This document shows, piece after piece, positions 6,999-12,886 of a stretch of DNA of 12,886 bases. Within the stretch, counting starts at the first letter, position 1. Each line of letters starts with the position of its first letter. Position numbers and translations under genes: made by a program. This DNA comes from Desulfobacterales bacterium. GTDB lineage: Bacteria > Desulfobacterota > Desulfobacteria > Desulfobacterales > QNYZ01. Where the stretch lies: the NCBI GenBank assembly GCA_029938515.1, contig JAOZUU010000025.1:1-12886 (forward strand). Reading direction: 5' to 3'. The notes below the pieces were generated by a model. The model had not been told where the DNA came from. It worked only from the letters and a program-made list of their open reading frames with translations, and did not search any database.

Positions 6999-7015
6999 AG
7001 CAATATTTATGCCAA
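6999..7015 (-). promoter_or_regulatory. Sigma-54 (-24/-12) promoter of the antiporter operon
   Basis: The minus strand reads TTGGCATAAATATTGCT. Against the RpoN consensus YTGGCACGRNNNTTGCW it matches at all but two informative positions. The invariant GG and GC are exactly 10 bases apart. With C of GC at -12 (7000), transcription would begin near 6988. That start falls within the ATG at 6990-6988, so that ATG could not be used on this transcript. A palindrome at 7139-7156 could bind the activator that sigma-54 promoters require. Seen: the match and spacing. Inferred: use in vivo. Confidence 0.7.
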
Positions 7016-7052
7016 GTTGATACTATTCAAATCGTCTGCAGGCTATTTACCT

Positions 7053-7087
7053 TGAACCCTGAACGATGAACGATGAACGATGAACCA
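7053..7087. repeat. Tandem heptamer array (TGAACGA units)
   Basis: Five consecutive 7-bp units are present: TGAACCC, three perfect TGAACGA, and TGAACCA. The array lies between the sigma-54-like promoter and the upstream palindrome, in the 5' region of the antiporter operon. It is a simple short tandem repeat, so unit number may vary between strains and would change promoter-to-activator-site spacing. Confidence 0.85.
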
Positions 7088-7138
7088 CTTAACATAGAAA
7101 AAATATCGATGGCTGAATCTGGGTAAGCATGTCAGGAT

Positions 7139-7156
7139 CGCAATATATTTATTGCG
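7139..7156. promoter_or_regulatory. Palindrome, possible activator-binding site for the antiporter operon
   Basis: This is a perfect inverted repeat with 7-bp arms and a 4-bp spacer (CGCAATA-TATT-TATTGCG). It is centred about 160 bases upstream of the transcript start predicted from the sigma-54-like box, in the usual range for enhancer-binding-protein sites. No such regulator gene is in the window. It could instead be a hairpin in the 3' tail of the upstream gene, but it lacks a T-run. Confidence 0.4.
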
Positions 7157-7212
7157 TTGGATGTTTTTTATTGCATGGTTCCTGGTGTTGCCCGAAGTAA
7201 CATATCAACCCC

Positions 7213-7881
7213 TTAACCCCTGACAATTTGATAGCTGGCCGATTTATATCCCTTCACCTTCCGGATGTGAAAAGCGAGAATCCGGCTTTCGTATTGGCCG
7301 GTATAATTTTTAAGCTTTTTTTTGCCTTTCCGAAATCGCGCGCCCTGAAGGTTCACTATCAGGCTTTGTACGTCGTTGACCCTTCCTTCGCAGAGCAGAC
7401 GGGGACCGTCGCCGATTAATACCTCCCATTCCCCGGCGACCAAAATACCCAAATCTTCAAGCATCGGATAAAATTCTTCCATAACATATCGAGAATACTC
7501 ATCGTAGTCTTCTTTTTTTTCGGTGACGACGTTCCACATCTGGTTAAATTTAATCGTGTTCTCACGAATATCGGTGGAATAGGCGTCCTTCTTTCCGGTT
7601 GATACCAGCACCTTGGTTTTGTAATTGGTGATATGGTTTTGCAGATCCGACAACAGCTTTCGATAATCATCACTCCGTAGTGCCCCTTCGAGAAGATCAA
7701 GGTCGTTGCTGACCGTTTCGAGGATGAAATCGTTGTATGCCCCCACCATCACGGACCACGCCGCCACCGTATGCATGTTCAATCGATTCACCCCGGGGAT
7801 AAACTGTTTAATGATAAATTTTTCGTAATCATCTCTTTTCCGGGGATTGACCGTCCAGTAATGATTAAATTTAACCGTCAT
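7213..7881 (-). CDS. Unknown protein made of two tandem dimeric alpha/beta-barrel-like domains
   Basis: This 222-residue soluble protein has no signal peptide and no recognised function. Residues 4-95 and 111-205 are an internal duplication. Both begin Lys-Phe-Asn-x-x-Trp (KFNHYWTV and KFNQMWNV), continue with Lys-x-x-Asp-Tyr (RDDYEKF and KEDYDEY), an Ala-x-x-Trp-x-Val-Met/Leu-(Val/Ile)-Gly strand (AAWSVMVG and GEWEVLIG), and end in a helix before VL/IL. The pattern of about 95 residues per unit suits a ferredoxin-like dimeric alpha/beta-barrel (NIPSNAP/antibiotic-monooxygenase-like fold), so one chain could form an intramolecular pair. The first repeat has an acidic helix; the second is very basic near 184-192 (RKGKKKLK). 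ATG 7881 has an excellent AGGAGGG site. It appears monocistronic, ending in a Pro-poor basic tail 222 bases before mnhE. Confidence 0.8.
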   Translation of the reverse strand: MTVKFNHYWTVNPRKRDDYEKFIIKQFIPGVNRLNMHTVAAWSVMVGAYNDFILETVSNDLDLLEGALRSDDYRKLLSDLQNHITNYKTKVLVSTGKKDAYSTDIRENTIKFNQMWNVVTEKKEDYDEYSRYVMEEFYPMLEDLGILVAGEWEVLIGDGPRLLCEGRVNDVQSLIVNLQGARFRKGKKKLKNYTGQYESRILAFHIRKVKGYKSASYQIVRG

Positions 7882-7930
7882 TGTTCGTCCCTCCTAATTT
7901 TTTCTACAGGGTTTGTATCGGCGGTCATAC

Positions 7931-7958
7931 AGAATCACCTTAAACAACCATTTGTCAA
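7931..7958 (-). promoter_or_regulatory. Possible sigma-70-type promoter of the duplicated-domain gene
   Basis: A perfect -35 TTGACA (7953-7958, minus strand) is followed after 16 bases by a weak -10 GATTCT (7931-7936), about 50 bases before the ATG at 7881. The -10 matches only three of six consensus bases, so this is tentative. Confidence 0.3.
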
Positions 7959-8053
7959 TCGCAGCTTGGGGGTCGCGAAAAAATTAATCCGCAATTTCGG
8001 ATGATTGAGTATGTCAGATGATCCATTTGGTTGTCAAGTATCGAGTAAAGAAT

Positions 8054-8072
8054 CCTGGCCCAGAGGACCAGG
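8054..8072. terminator. Hairpin downstream of the holA operon
   Basis: CCTGGCCC-AGA-GGACCAGG can form an 8-bp stem (one G-T pair) with a 3-base loop, about 23 bases beyond the stop of the 74-aa gene. On the coding strand it is followed by ATTCTTTAC, a poor T-tract; on the other strand by TTTTC. It may be a weak terminator or an mRNA 3' end hairpin. Confidence 0.4.
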
Positions 8073-8095
8073 TTTTCAATGATAGAACGAAACTT

Positions 8096-8320
8096 TTATC
8101 GGCGTTTCAGGTCTGTGATGAGGTCGTCGGCCAGCTCTTTTAATATGGTCAGGACATTCTGACCCCGTTTTTTTGCAATGTGATGGGCTTCCGCCACCAT
8201 TTGGGCGGCCTGCAGACTGAGGGTGATATCGTCCGGGGGCGCAAGACCTTTTTTTTCGTACTGGCGGCGTATGAAACGCTCGGCCAGCCGCTCCTGTTGT
8301 TTTCGAAAAAATCCGATCAT
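8096..8320 (-). CDS. Small cytoplasmic protein of unknown function coupled to holA
   Basis: This 74-residue protein has no membrane segment and I do not recognise it. The N-terminus is strongly basic (RKQQERLAERFIRRQYEKK). The middle (about 26-32) has PPDDI, and residues about 33-74 look like two helices (LSLQAAQMVAEAHHIAKK and LTILKELADDLITDLKRR) with alternating charge. Its ATG at 8320 overlaps the holA stop as ATGA, so it is translated with holA, and it is followed by a hairpin at 8054-8072. Overlap with a core replication gene argues for a real gene. No function can be assigned; a helical nucleic-acid- or protein-binding adaptor is only a guess from composition. Confidence 0.65.
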   Translation of the reverse strand: MIGFFRKQQERLAERFIRRQYEKKGLAPPDDITLSLQAAQMVAEAHHIAKKRGQNVLTILKELADDLITDLKRR

Positions 8321-9798
8321 TTATTTCCCGTTCTTTCCTGGCGGCAAATCCGAATGATTAAATTGCTCAGCACCAATTCCGGATTCCTGTCTCCGGTTTT
8401 AAGTCGCCAATCAGCCTCGTAAAGCCTCTCCAGGGCCTCAATCAATTCTATTAAGGTAAAACGCTGGGCATTTTGAATGGTTTTAAATACCGGAAACGGA
8501 TTGGCCGTTCCCGGGGACAGGAGAAGCCGGGTGTCAGTCGATTTTTTCTTCTTTTTCCCCTTCGCTTTTGCCGAGCGCTTGCCATTCCCATGGGGCAATT
8601 TATCTCCAAGCGCGTTTTCCCAGTCAGATAACATCTGGCGCAATTCATCGTCATAGGCACGGATCGCCGGCATCACCACCCGCCGAAAATCGGGAAACCC
8701 CATTCCCGCTCGCCATCCCCGGCCATGGGAACTTTCGATGAACTCCCTGGCCACCATCAACTTGCGAACCTGGTTGGACAAAGCGGCGATAATCTGTAAG
8801 GGATGCAGGTCTCCGGCCAGCATCGATTTTAGATAAAACAGGGCTGTTTCCAGGTTGCGTTCACTGAAGGCACTGGTCAACTCAAAAACCGGGTCCTGCC
8901 TGGATCGGCTTAACACCGCTTCAACATCCGCCGCTTTTATCCGGTTGCGGTCGCCCACATAATCAACCAGTTTCTCAAGATTGCCGCAAAATGACCGCAG
9001 TTGAAACCCGGTTTTTTCGTAAAGGGCACGATAGGCGGCCGGATTCATTTGCTTGTCGTGTTTTTTCAAAATGACGGCCATTCGTTCTTTTAAGACCGCT
9101 TCCTGGACGGTTTTTTCCGCTTTCCGTGACCCCTGCGGAACGGTGCAATCCACCACGACGCCGTATTCGCCGATCACTTTATAAAGTCGCCGCCGCCGGT
9201 CGATCAGATCGGTGGTGATGATCAGATGGTGTTTTTCGGGAAACCCGTGCTTGATGGCATCTTCGAGTACTTGCGGGTGGTCCGTGCCGGCGGGAACAGT
9301 CATGCCGGTTTCCCGGCAATAATTTAACACGGGATCAATCCAGCGATCATCTGCTTCCGGCCCCAATTTCAGCAATTGTCGGCACTCTTTTCCGCTGACA
9401 TCGTCCAGGGACAGGTTCAGTACTCCCAGCAGGCGGATGAAATGGCGCCCGGCACTTGTAAGGTCATCCCCGGCAAGGGCCGCCCTGGCTTTGGCCGCCA
9501 GGTTTGATGTATTTTTCGGGGAATCGAAAATCCGGCAGTCCAGCATTGCAACCACTTTTCGACCCGGTAAAAACGTATAGGTGTTGACCTTTTCCAGCGC
9601 AACAAGCACCTGGTCGTCATCCGGTCCGACGGGCTCATAATTCATCCGGTCCGACGGGTCGGGCAATAAGGCGGCCAGGACGGCATCAAGGATCTGGGCA
9701 CGTAAAAACTCTTCGCCGTGAATAAGCCACAGGGTGTCAAGGGTTTTGCCGGCGGAACGAAGGTGACGGCTCAGATTTTGATAATCGATGACGGGCAT
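8317..9798 (-). CDS. holA: DNA polymerase III delta subunit, long form
   Basis: HolA is the wrench of the clamp loader, opening the beta sliding clamp. Recognisable parts are the degenerate AAA+ start LIHGEEFLRAQILDAVL (25-41), the LPGRKVVAMLDC strand (77-88), LIITTDLIDRRRRLYKVIGEYG VVVDC around 192-218, FQLRSFCGNLEKLVDY (265-280), the DVEAVLSRSRQDPVFEL helix-turn (291-307), and the C-terminal LQIIAALSNQVRKLMVA region. At 493 residues it is about 150 longer than the usual 340. Extra material lies at about 95-185 in domain I and at about 355-435, the latter with a Lys-rich stretch (KRSAKAKGKKKKK at 407-419). The ATG at 9798 has no clear Shine-Dalgarno. Its stop overlaps the 74-aa gene as ATGA. 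Assignment rests on motifs; the insertions look lineage-specific. Confidence 0.88.
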   Translation of the reverse strand: MPVIDYQNLSRHLRSAGKTLDTLWLIHGEEFLRAQILDAVLAALLPDPSDRMNYEPVGPDDDQVLVALEKVNTYTFLPGRKVVAMLDCRIFDSPKNTSNLAAKARAALAGDDLTSAGRHFIRLLGVLNLSLDDVSGKECRQLLKLGPEADDRWIDPVLNYCRETGMTVPAGTDHPQVLEDAIKHGFPEKHHLIITTDLIDRRRRLYKVIGEYGVVVDCTVPQGSRKAEKTVQEAVLKERMAVILKKHDKQMNPAAYRALYEKTGFQLRSFCGNLEKLVDYVGDRNRIKAADVEAVLSRSRQDPVFELTSAFSERNLETALFYLKSMLAGDLHPLQIIAALSNQVRKLMVAREFIESSHGRGWRAGMGFPDFRRVVMPAIRAYDDELRQMLSDWENALGDKLPHGNGKRSAKAKGKKKKKSTDTRLLLSPGTANPFPVFKTIQNAQRFTLIELIEALERLYEADWRLKTGDRNPELVLSNLIIRICRQERTGNK

Positions 9799-9852
9799 GG
9801 TTGAAAACGATCAACAGGTTCAGGTGCTGATAGAGGTTTACGGGCTCCTCTG

Positions 9853-9874
9853 CCTCAAACCGACGCGTTTGAGG
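9853..9874. other. Perfect 8-bp inverted repeat upstream of holA
   Basis: CCTCAAAC-(6 bases)-GTTTGAGG is a perfect 8-bp inverted repeat about 55 bases upstream of the holA ATG. There is no following T-run, so it is not a standard terminator. It could be an operator or a 5'-leader hairpin of holA. Function unknown. Confidence 0.4.
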
Positions 9875-9908
9875 TGGTAGAATAACCGCATTGCTCGTAG
9901 TGTAGAGA

Positions 9909-9994
9909 TTCTGGATACCTGATGCTTGATACTGGATAAAAAAATGAAAAAATTCCTTATTCCTTCCAGGATCCAGTATCCAGTATCCAGTATC
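9909..9994. repeat. Palindromic heptamer-repeat element, copy B
   Basis: This lies in the 265-bp gap between lspA and holA. The left arm is TTCTGGAT, ACCTGAT, GCTTGAT, ACTGGATAAA; the right arm is three perfect CCAGTAT units (9973-9993). The arms are mutually inverse across an AT-rich centre, so a long imperfect hairpin can form. Compared with copy A (3991-4082), the left arm has one additional 7-bp unit and the right arm one additional CCAGTAT. Confidence 0.8.
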
Positions 9995-10030
9995 TTTTCA
10001 TTATTTACACCACAATATATTGAAACTTCA

Positions 10031-10063
10031 CATAAAATTTAAAACCTGAGTCTATAAAGACTC
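10031..10063 (-). terminator. Intrinsic terminator after lspA
   Basis: Directly after the lspA stop the coding strand reads GAGTCT-TTAT-AGACTC (10048-10063), a 6-bp stem with a 4-base loop, followed by AGG and an AT-rich stretch with two TTTT runs (10031-10044). This is a plausible though short rho-independent terminator for ileS-lspA. Confidence 0.55.
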
Positions 10064-10615
10064 CTAGTTCCATTCATCGGGCATCTTGCTAAAAACGAGA
10101 TGGACAATAAAAATCCCGACCCCCACGGTGATGGCGCTGTCGGCAATATTAAAACTCGGCCACTGGTATTTTCCGATGTAAAATTTGAGAAAATCGACCA
10201 CTTCTCCCAATCGAATCCGGTCGATCAAATTTCCAATGGCCCCGCCGAAAATCAGGGCCAACCCGGCGGATAGCCATGGATGTGAAGACGGTATGATCCG
10301 GTAAAAATAAAAAATCGTGACGATCGCGACCGATGTAAGGATTAAGAAGAAGAATTGACGCCAGCCTTCACTCTGGTTAGCAAAAAAACCGAACGCACCC
10401 CCCGGGTTGCGGACATGGGTCAGATCGAAAAAACCGGGGATAATCGGGATGCTATGATAAAGGGGGACAAATTTCAATATCGCCGCTTTTGATAATTGAT
10501 CGGCCAGTATCACGATACCAGCAAATAGAATCAATCGGAAATAGTGCCCTTTTCTTCCTCGGTCCTTCGCCGAGACCTTTGAAAAACGCCCCTCTTTGCT
10601 CAATTTCGGCGTCAT
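10064..10615 (-). CDS. lspA: Lipoprotein signal peptidase (signal peptidase II)
   Basis: This 183-residue inner-membrane aspartyl protease cleaves the signal peptide of prolipoproteins after diacylglyceryl modification of the lipobox Cys. Four membrane helices are visible. Family motifs are DQLSK at 39-43, RNPGGAFGF at 69-77, GNLIDRIRLGEVVDF at 128-142 and FNIADSAITVG at 155-165; the catalytic aspartates are Asp132 and Asp159. The start is ATG 10615, two bases beyond the ileS stop. A longer in-frame reading from 10720 overlaps ileS by about 100 bases and is rejected. The first 24 residues are basic and polar, slightly longer than typical. ileS-lspA adjacency is common in bacteria, and co-transcription is likely. 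A short terminator follows directly. Confidence 0.95.
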   Translation of the reverse strand: MTPKLSKEGRFSKVSAKDRGRKGHYFRLILFAGIVILADQLSKAAILKFVPLYHSIPIIPGFFDLTHVRNPGGAFGFFANQSEGWRQFFFLILTSVAIVTIFYFYRIIPSSHPWLSAGLALIFGGAIGNLIDRIRLGEVVDFLKFYIGKYQWPSFNIADSAITVGVGIFIVHLVFSKMPDEWN

Positions 10616-10617
10616 AT

Positions 10618-12886
10618 TCAGGATGCAAGCCTGGCCACAACATCGCCGCAGCGGTGACAAATAGTCGGATGATCCGGGCTTGATCCGACACTGGGGTCCC
10701 GTATCCAACAGCGGTCGCATTTTTCCCCGTTAGCCGGAATGACCTGAATTTCCAGGCCTTCAATGTTCTCGCTTAAATAAGCATCTGCCGGGGAACCATC
10801 CTGTACTAATTCCGCCTGGGAAGTGATGAATACCGTCTTTAATTCGTCGACATAAGGCCGCAGCTCCTGGTAAAGATCCGCCGGGGCGGAAATCACCACG
10901 CGCGCGTCCAGGGGATGACCGATCTTTTTCGCCACCCGGGCCGTCTCCAGCGCTTTGGTGACTTCTTCGCGCACCATCAGGATCCGTTGCCATATATCCG
11001 CCAGGTCTGGATTGTGCCAATCCGGATTCGCTTGAGGAAACAATTCGAGATGGATGCTGGCAGCCTTTTCCTTACCCTCCGGTAAATACCGCCAGATCTC
11101 CTCGGCCGTAAAGGCCATGATGGGCGCCATGATTCGAACCAGGGCATCCAAAACGGTATACAATACGGTCTGAGCGCTGCGTCTTGCCGGGTCTGTCGGC
11201 AGGAAGGTGTAAAGCCGGTCTTTTAAAATATCAAGGTAGAATGACGACAGGTCCAGGGTGCAATAGTTGTACAGGGCATGGTAGACACCGTGGAATTCGT
11301 ACGCATCGTAGGATCGACGGCACCCTTCGATCAAACGGTTAAGGGTGTGCAGGGCAAAGCGGTCAAGCTCCGGCATCTGCTCGTAAGGGACGGCATCGGT
11401 CCGCGGGTCAAAATCCAAACAATTTCCCAGAATGAACCGGCAGGTATTTCTGATTTTCCGGTAGGCATCGGTCAACTGTTTGAGAATATTCTCGGAAATA
11501 CGGATATCATCCCGATAATCGGTTGCCGTTACCCACAGCCTCAAGATCTCGGCACCGTATTTTTTAATCACTTCACCGGGGGCCACCACATTGCCTACGG
11601 ATTTGGACATTTTTTTCCCTTGCGCGTCCACCACGAATCCGTGGGTAAGCACGGCTTTGTAAGGTGCCCGGCCTCTCAGCCCCACTGCCGTCAACAAAGA
11701 GCTGTGAAACCACCCGCGATGCTGATCGCTCCCTTCCAGATAAAGATCGGCGGGCCAATCCAGGTAATCACGGTATTCCAGTACGGCCGCATGACTGACC
11801 CCCGAGTCGAACCAGACGTCCAGAATATCGTTTTCCTTGACAAAGGTGTCATGGCCGCACTGGGGGCAGGCCGGTTGATCGGTCAGCAGTTCTTCAACGG
11901 TTTTTTCAAACCAGACATCAGCTCCTTTTTCAACGAAGAGGGCATGGATCTTTTCCATGAGTGCTTCCGTCATATAGGGGGCATCGCATTTTTCACAATA
12001 AAATACCGTGATGGGAACCCCCCAGGCGCGCTGCCTCGACACGCACCAGTCGGGGCGGTTTTCGATCATCCCGTAAATCCGTTCCTTGCCCCAATGAGGT
12101 ATCCACTGGACCTTTTCAATCTCGTTCAATGAATTTTGCCGCAGGCCGGTTTTATCCATTGAGATAAACCATTGCGGCGTGGCCCTGAAGATCACCGGCT
12201 TTTTGCAGCGCCAGCAATGGGGATAGGAATGGGACAGATTCTCTTCTTTGACCAGCCCGCCGATCTCCTTAAGCCTGGCATTGATGGTCTGATTGGCATC
12301 AAATACGAACTGGCCGCCAAAAAATTCGACATCCTCGGTAAACCGGCCCTGATCGTCCACCGGAGAATAGGCCTCGATTCCGTAAGTCACCCCGACTTCG
12401 TAATCCTCCCGCCCATGACCCGGCGCGGTGTGGACACAACCGGTCCCAGCTTCCAGGGTGACATGGTCGCCCAGGATAATGAGCGATTCCCGCTCGTAAA
12501 GCGGATGCCGGCAACGCAGCCGTTCCAGATCGGCGGCCTCGATATCAGTCAGCACCGTATAATTATCCATGCCGAAAGATCCCATGCAATCATCCACCAG
12601 ATCCCGGGCCATGATAAAGACTTCCCCGGCCGGTGTTTCCACAGCAGTGTAAACAAACTGCGGGTTAAGGGCCACGGCCAGGTTGGCCGGGAGGGTCCAT
12701 GGCGTGGTGGTCCAGATAATCACGAAAACCTTTTTCCCGGCCAGGGCCGGGATCCGGGCACTGATATCGTCTATAAGGGCGAACTTGACATAAATACTGG
12801 GAGTGGTCTCGTCCTGGTACTCAATCTCCGCCTCGGCCAGAGCCGTTTGACAACTGCAGCACCAGTAGATCGGTTTTTTGCTGCGG
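10618..12886 (-). CDS. ileS: Isoleucyl-tRNA synthetase (5' part beyond the window)
   Basis: This class I aminoacyl-tRNA synthetase charges tRNA-Ile in the cytoplasm. About 755 C-terminal residues are present. The reading frame stays open to the right edge, so roughly 180 N-terminal residues, including the HIGH motif, lie outside. Visible features in order are a Cys-rich element (PIYWCCSCQTALAEAE), the editing-domain entry WTTTPWTLPANLA, the editing motif HTAPGHGREDYEVG, CWRCKKPVIFR, a CEKC/CPQC zinc site, DVWFDSG, the catalytic KMSKS (codons at 11599-11613), the anticodon-binding helices, and a C-terminal zinc finger (CDRCW and CHRC) ending close to the stop. Motifs point to the bacterial (KMSKS-type, zinc-finger-ended) form, with intact editing and catalytic residues. 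The internal GTG at 12723 is not its start. Confidence 0.97.
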   Translation of the reverse strand, partial: RSKKPIYWCCSCQTALAEAEIEYQDETTPSIYVKFALIDDISARIPALAGKKVFVIIWTTTPWTLPANLAVALNPQFVYTAVETPAGEVFIMARDLVDDCMGSFGMDNYTVLTDIEAADLERLRCRHPLYERESLIILGDHVTLEAGTGCVHTAPGHGREDYEVGVTYGIEAYSPVDDQGRFTEDVEFFGGQFVFDANQTINARLKEIGGLVKEENLSHSYPHCWRCKKPVIFRATPQWFISMDKTGLRQNSLNEIEKVQWIPHWGKERIYGMIENRPDWCVSRQRAWGVPITVFYCEKCDAPYMTEALMEKIHALFVEKGADVWFEKTVEELLTDQPACPQCGHDTFVKENDILDVWFDSGVSHAAVLEYRDYLDWPADLYLEGSDQHRGWFHSSLLTAVGLRGRAPYKAVLTHGFVVDAQGKKMSKSVGNVVAPGEVIKKYGAEILRLWVTATDYRDDIRISENILKQLTDAYRKIRNTCRFILGNCLDFDPRTDAVPYEQMPELDRFALHTLNRLIEGCRRSYDAYEFHGVYHALYNYCTLDLSSFYLDILKDRLYTFLPTDPARRSAQTVLYTVLDALVRIMAPIMAFTAEEIWRYLPEGKEKAASIHLELFPQANPDWHNPDLADIWQRILMVREEVTKALETARVAKKIGHPLDARVVISAPADLYQELRPYVDELKTVFITSQAELVQDGSPADAYLSENIEGLEIQVIPANGEKCDRCWIRDPSVGSSPDHPTICHRCGDVVARLAS

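Noticed and set aside
7213..7881. Chlorite dismutase-like heme protein
   Set aside because: The fold may be similar, but I see no convincing heme-ligand His context. The repeat structure without catalytic signature supports only a general fold statement.
9909..9994. CRISPR array
   Set aside because: The repeats are only 7 bp, are contiguous with no spacers, and occur as inverted arms. No cas gene is near.
9799..10063. Hidden small gene in the lspA-holA gap
   Set aside because: The gap is taken up by the terminator, the heptamer palindrome and an inverted repeat; I see no frame with a Shine-Dalgarno and plausible coding pattern.
10616..10720. N-terminal extension of LspA from ATG 10720
   Set aside because: The added 35 residues lie within the ileS C-terminal zinc-finger codons, and ATG 10615 gives a normal LspA length.
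11278..12132. Long open frame on the plus strand opposite ileS
   Set aside because: It lies antisense to a conserved synthetase, has no recognisable domain, and looks like a mirror of the ileS codon pattern.

Overview
All genes in this window lie on the minus strand, so transcription runs from the right edge to the left. The isoleucyl-tRNA synthetase / signal peptidase II pair, the unusually long HolA, the Mrp-type antiporter operon and the heptamer-rich intergenic repeats suggest a Desulfobacterota (deltaproteobacterial, sulfate-reducer-like) chromosome. This assignment is inference: no rRNA or other phylogenetic marker is present.

Right part (about 8,050-12,886) is housekeeping. It holds the 3' three quarters of ileS, then lspA two bases downstream and a small intrinsic terminator. 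A 265-bp spacer with a palindromic heptamer-repeat element follows. Next come holA (DNA polymerase III delta, with two family-atypical insertions) and a 74-aa unknown protein translationally coupled to it.

Middle (7,213-7,881) is one gene of unknown function. Its protein is an internal tandem duplication of a probable dimeric alpha/beta-barrel domain.

Left part (111-7,160) is the most interesting. It is a compact operon for a multi-subunit Na+(or K+)/H+ antiporter of the Mrp/Mnh type. The order is E, F, G, an MbhD-like subunit, an MbhE-MrpB fusion, C, a cyclic-nucleotide-binding-fold protein, a MrpD/NuoN-like subunit, a second NuoL/MrpA-like subunit, and a 66-aa membrane protein. Most junctions are 4-base stop/start overlaps (ATGA or TTGA). 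From memory of the archaeal systems, this order matches the membrane arm of the Mbh/Mbs (Mbx) respiratory complexes rather than the classical mrpABCDEFG order, but no hydrogenase or oxidoreductase module is visible. A two-hairpin structure at the left edge probably ends the operon.

The operon is preceded by a strong match to a sigma-54 (-24/-12) promoter, with an 18-bp perfect-arm palindrome about 160 bp upstream of the predicted transcript start. That start falls on the first ATG of mnhE, so I place the mnhE start at a downstream TTG that has a strong Shine-Dalgarno. Two intergenic regions carry related palindromic elements built of 7-bp units that differ by whole units, and a third carries a different 7-bp tandem array. 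Apart from the antiporter operon I see no mobile element, CRISPR array, tRNA or rRNA gene.
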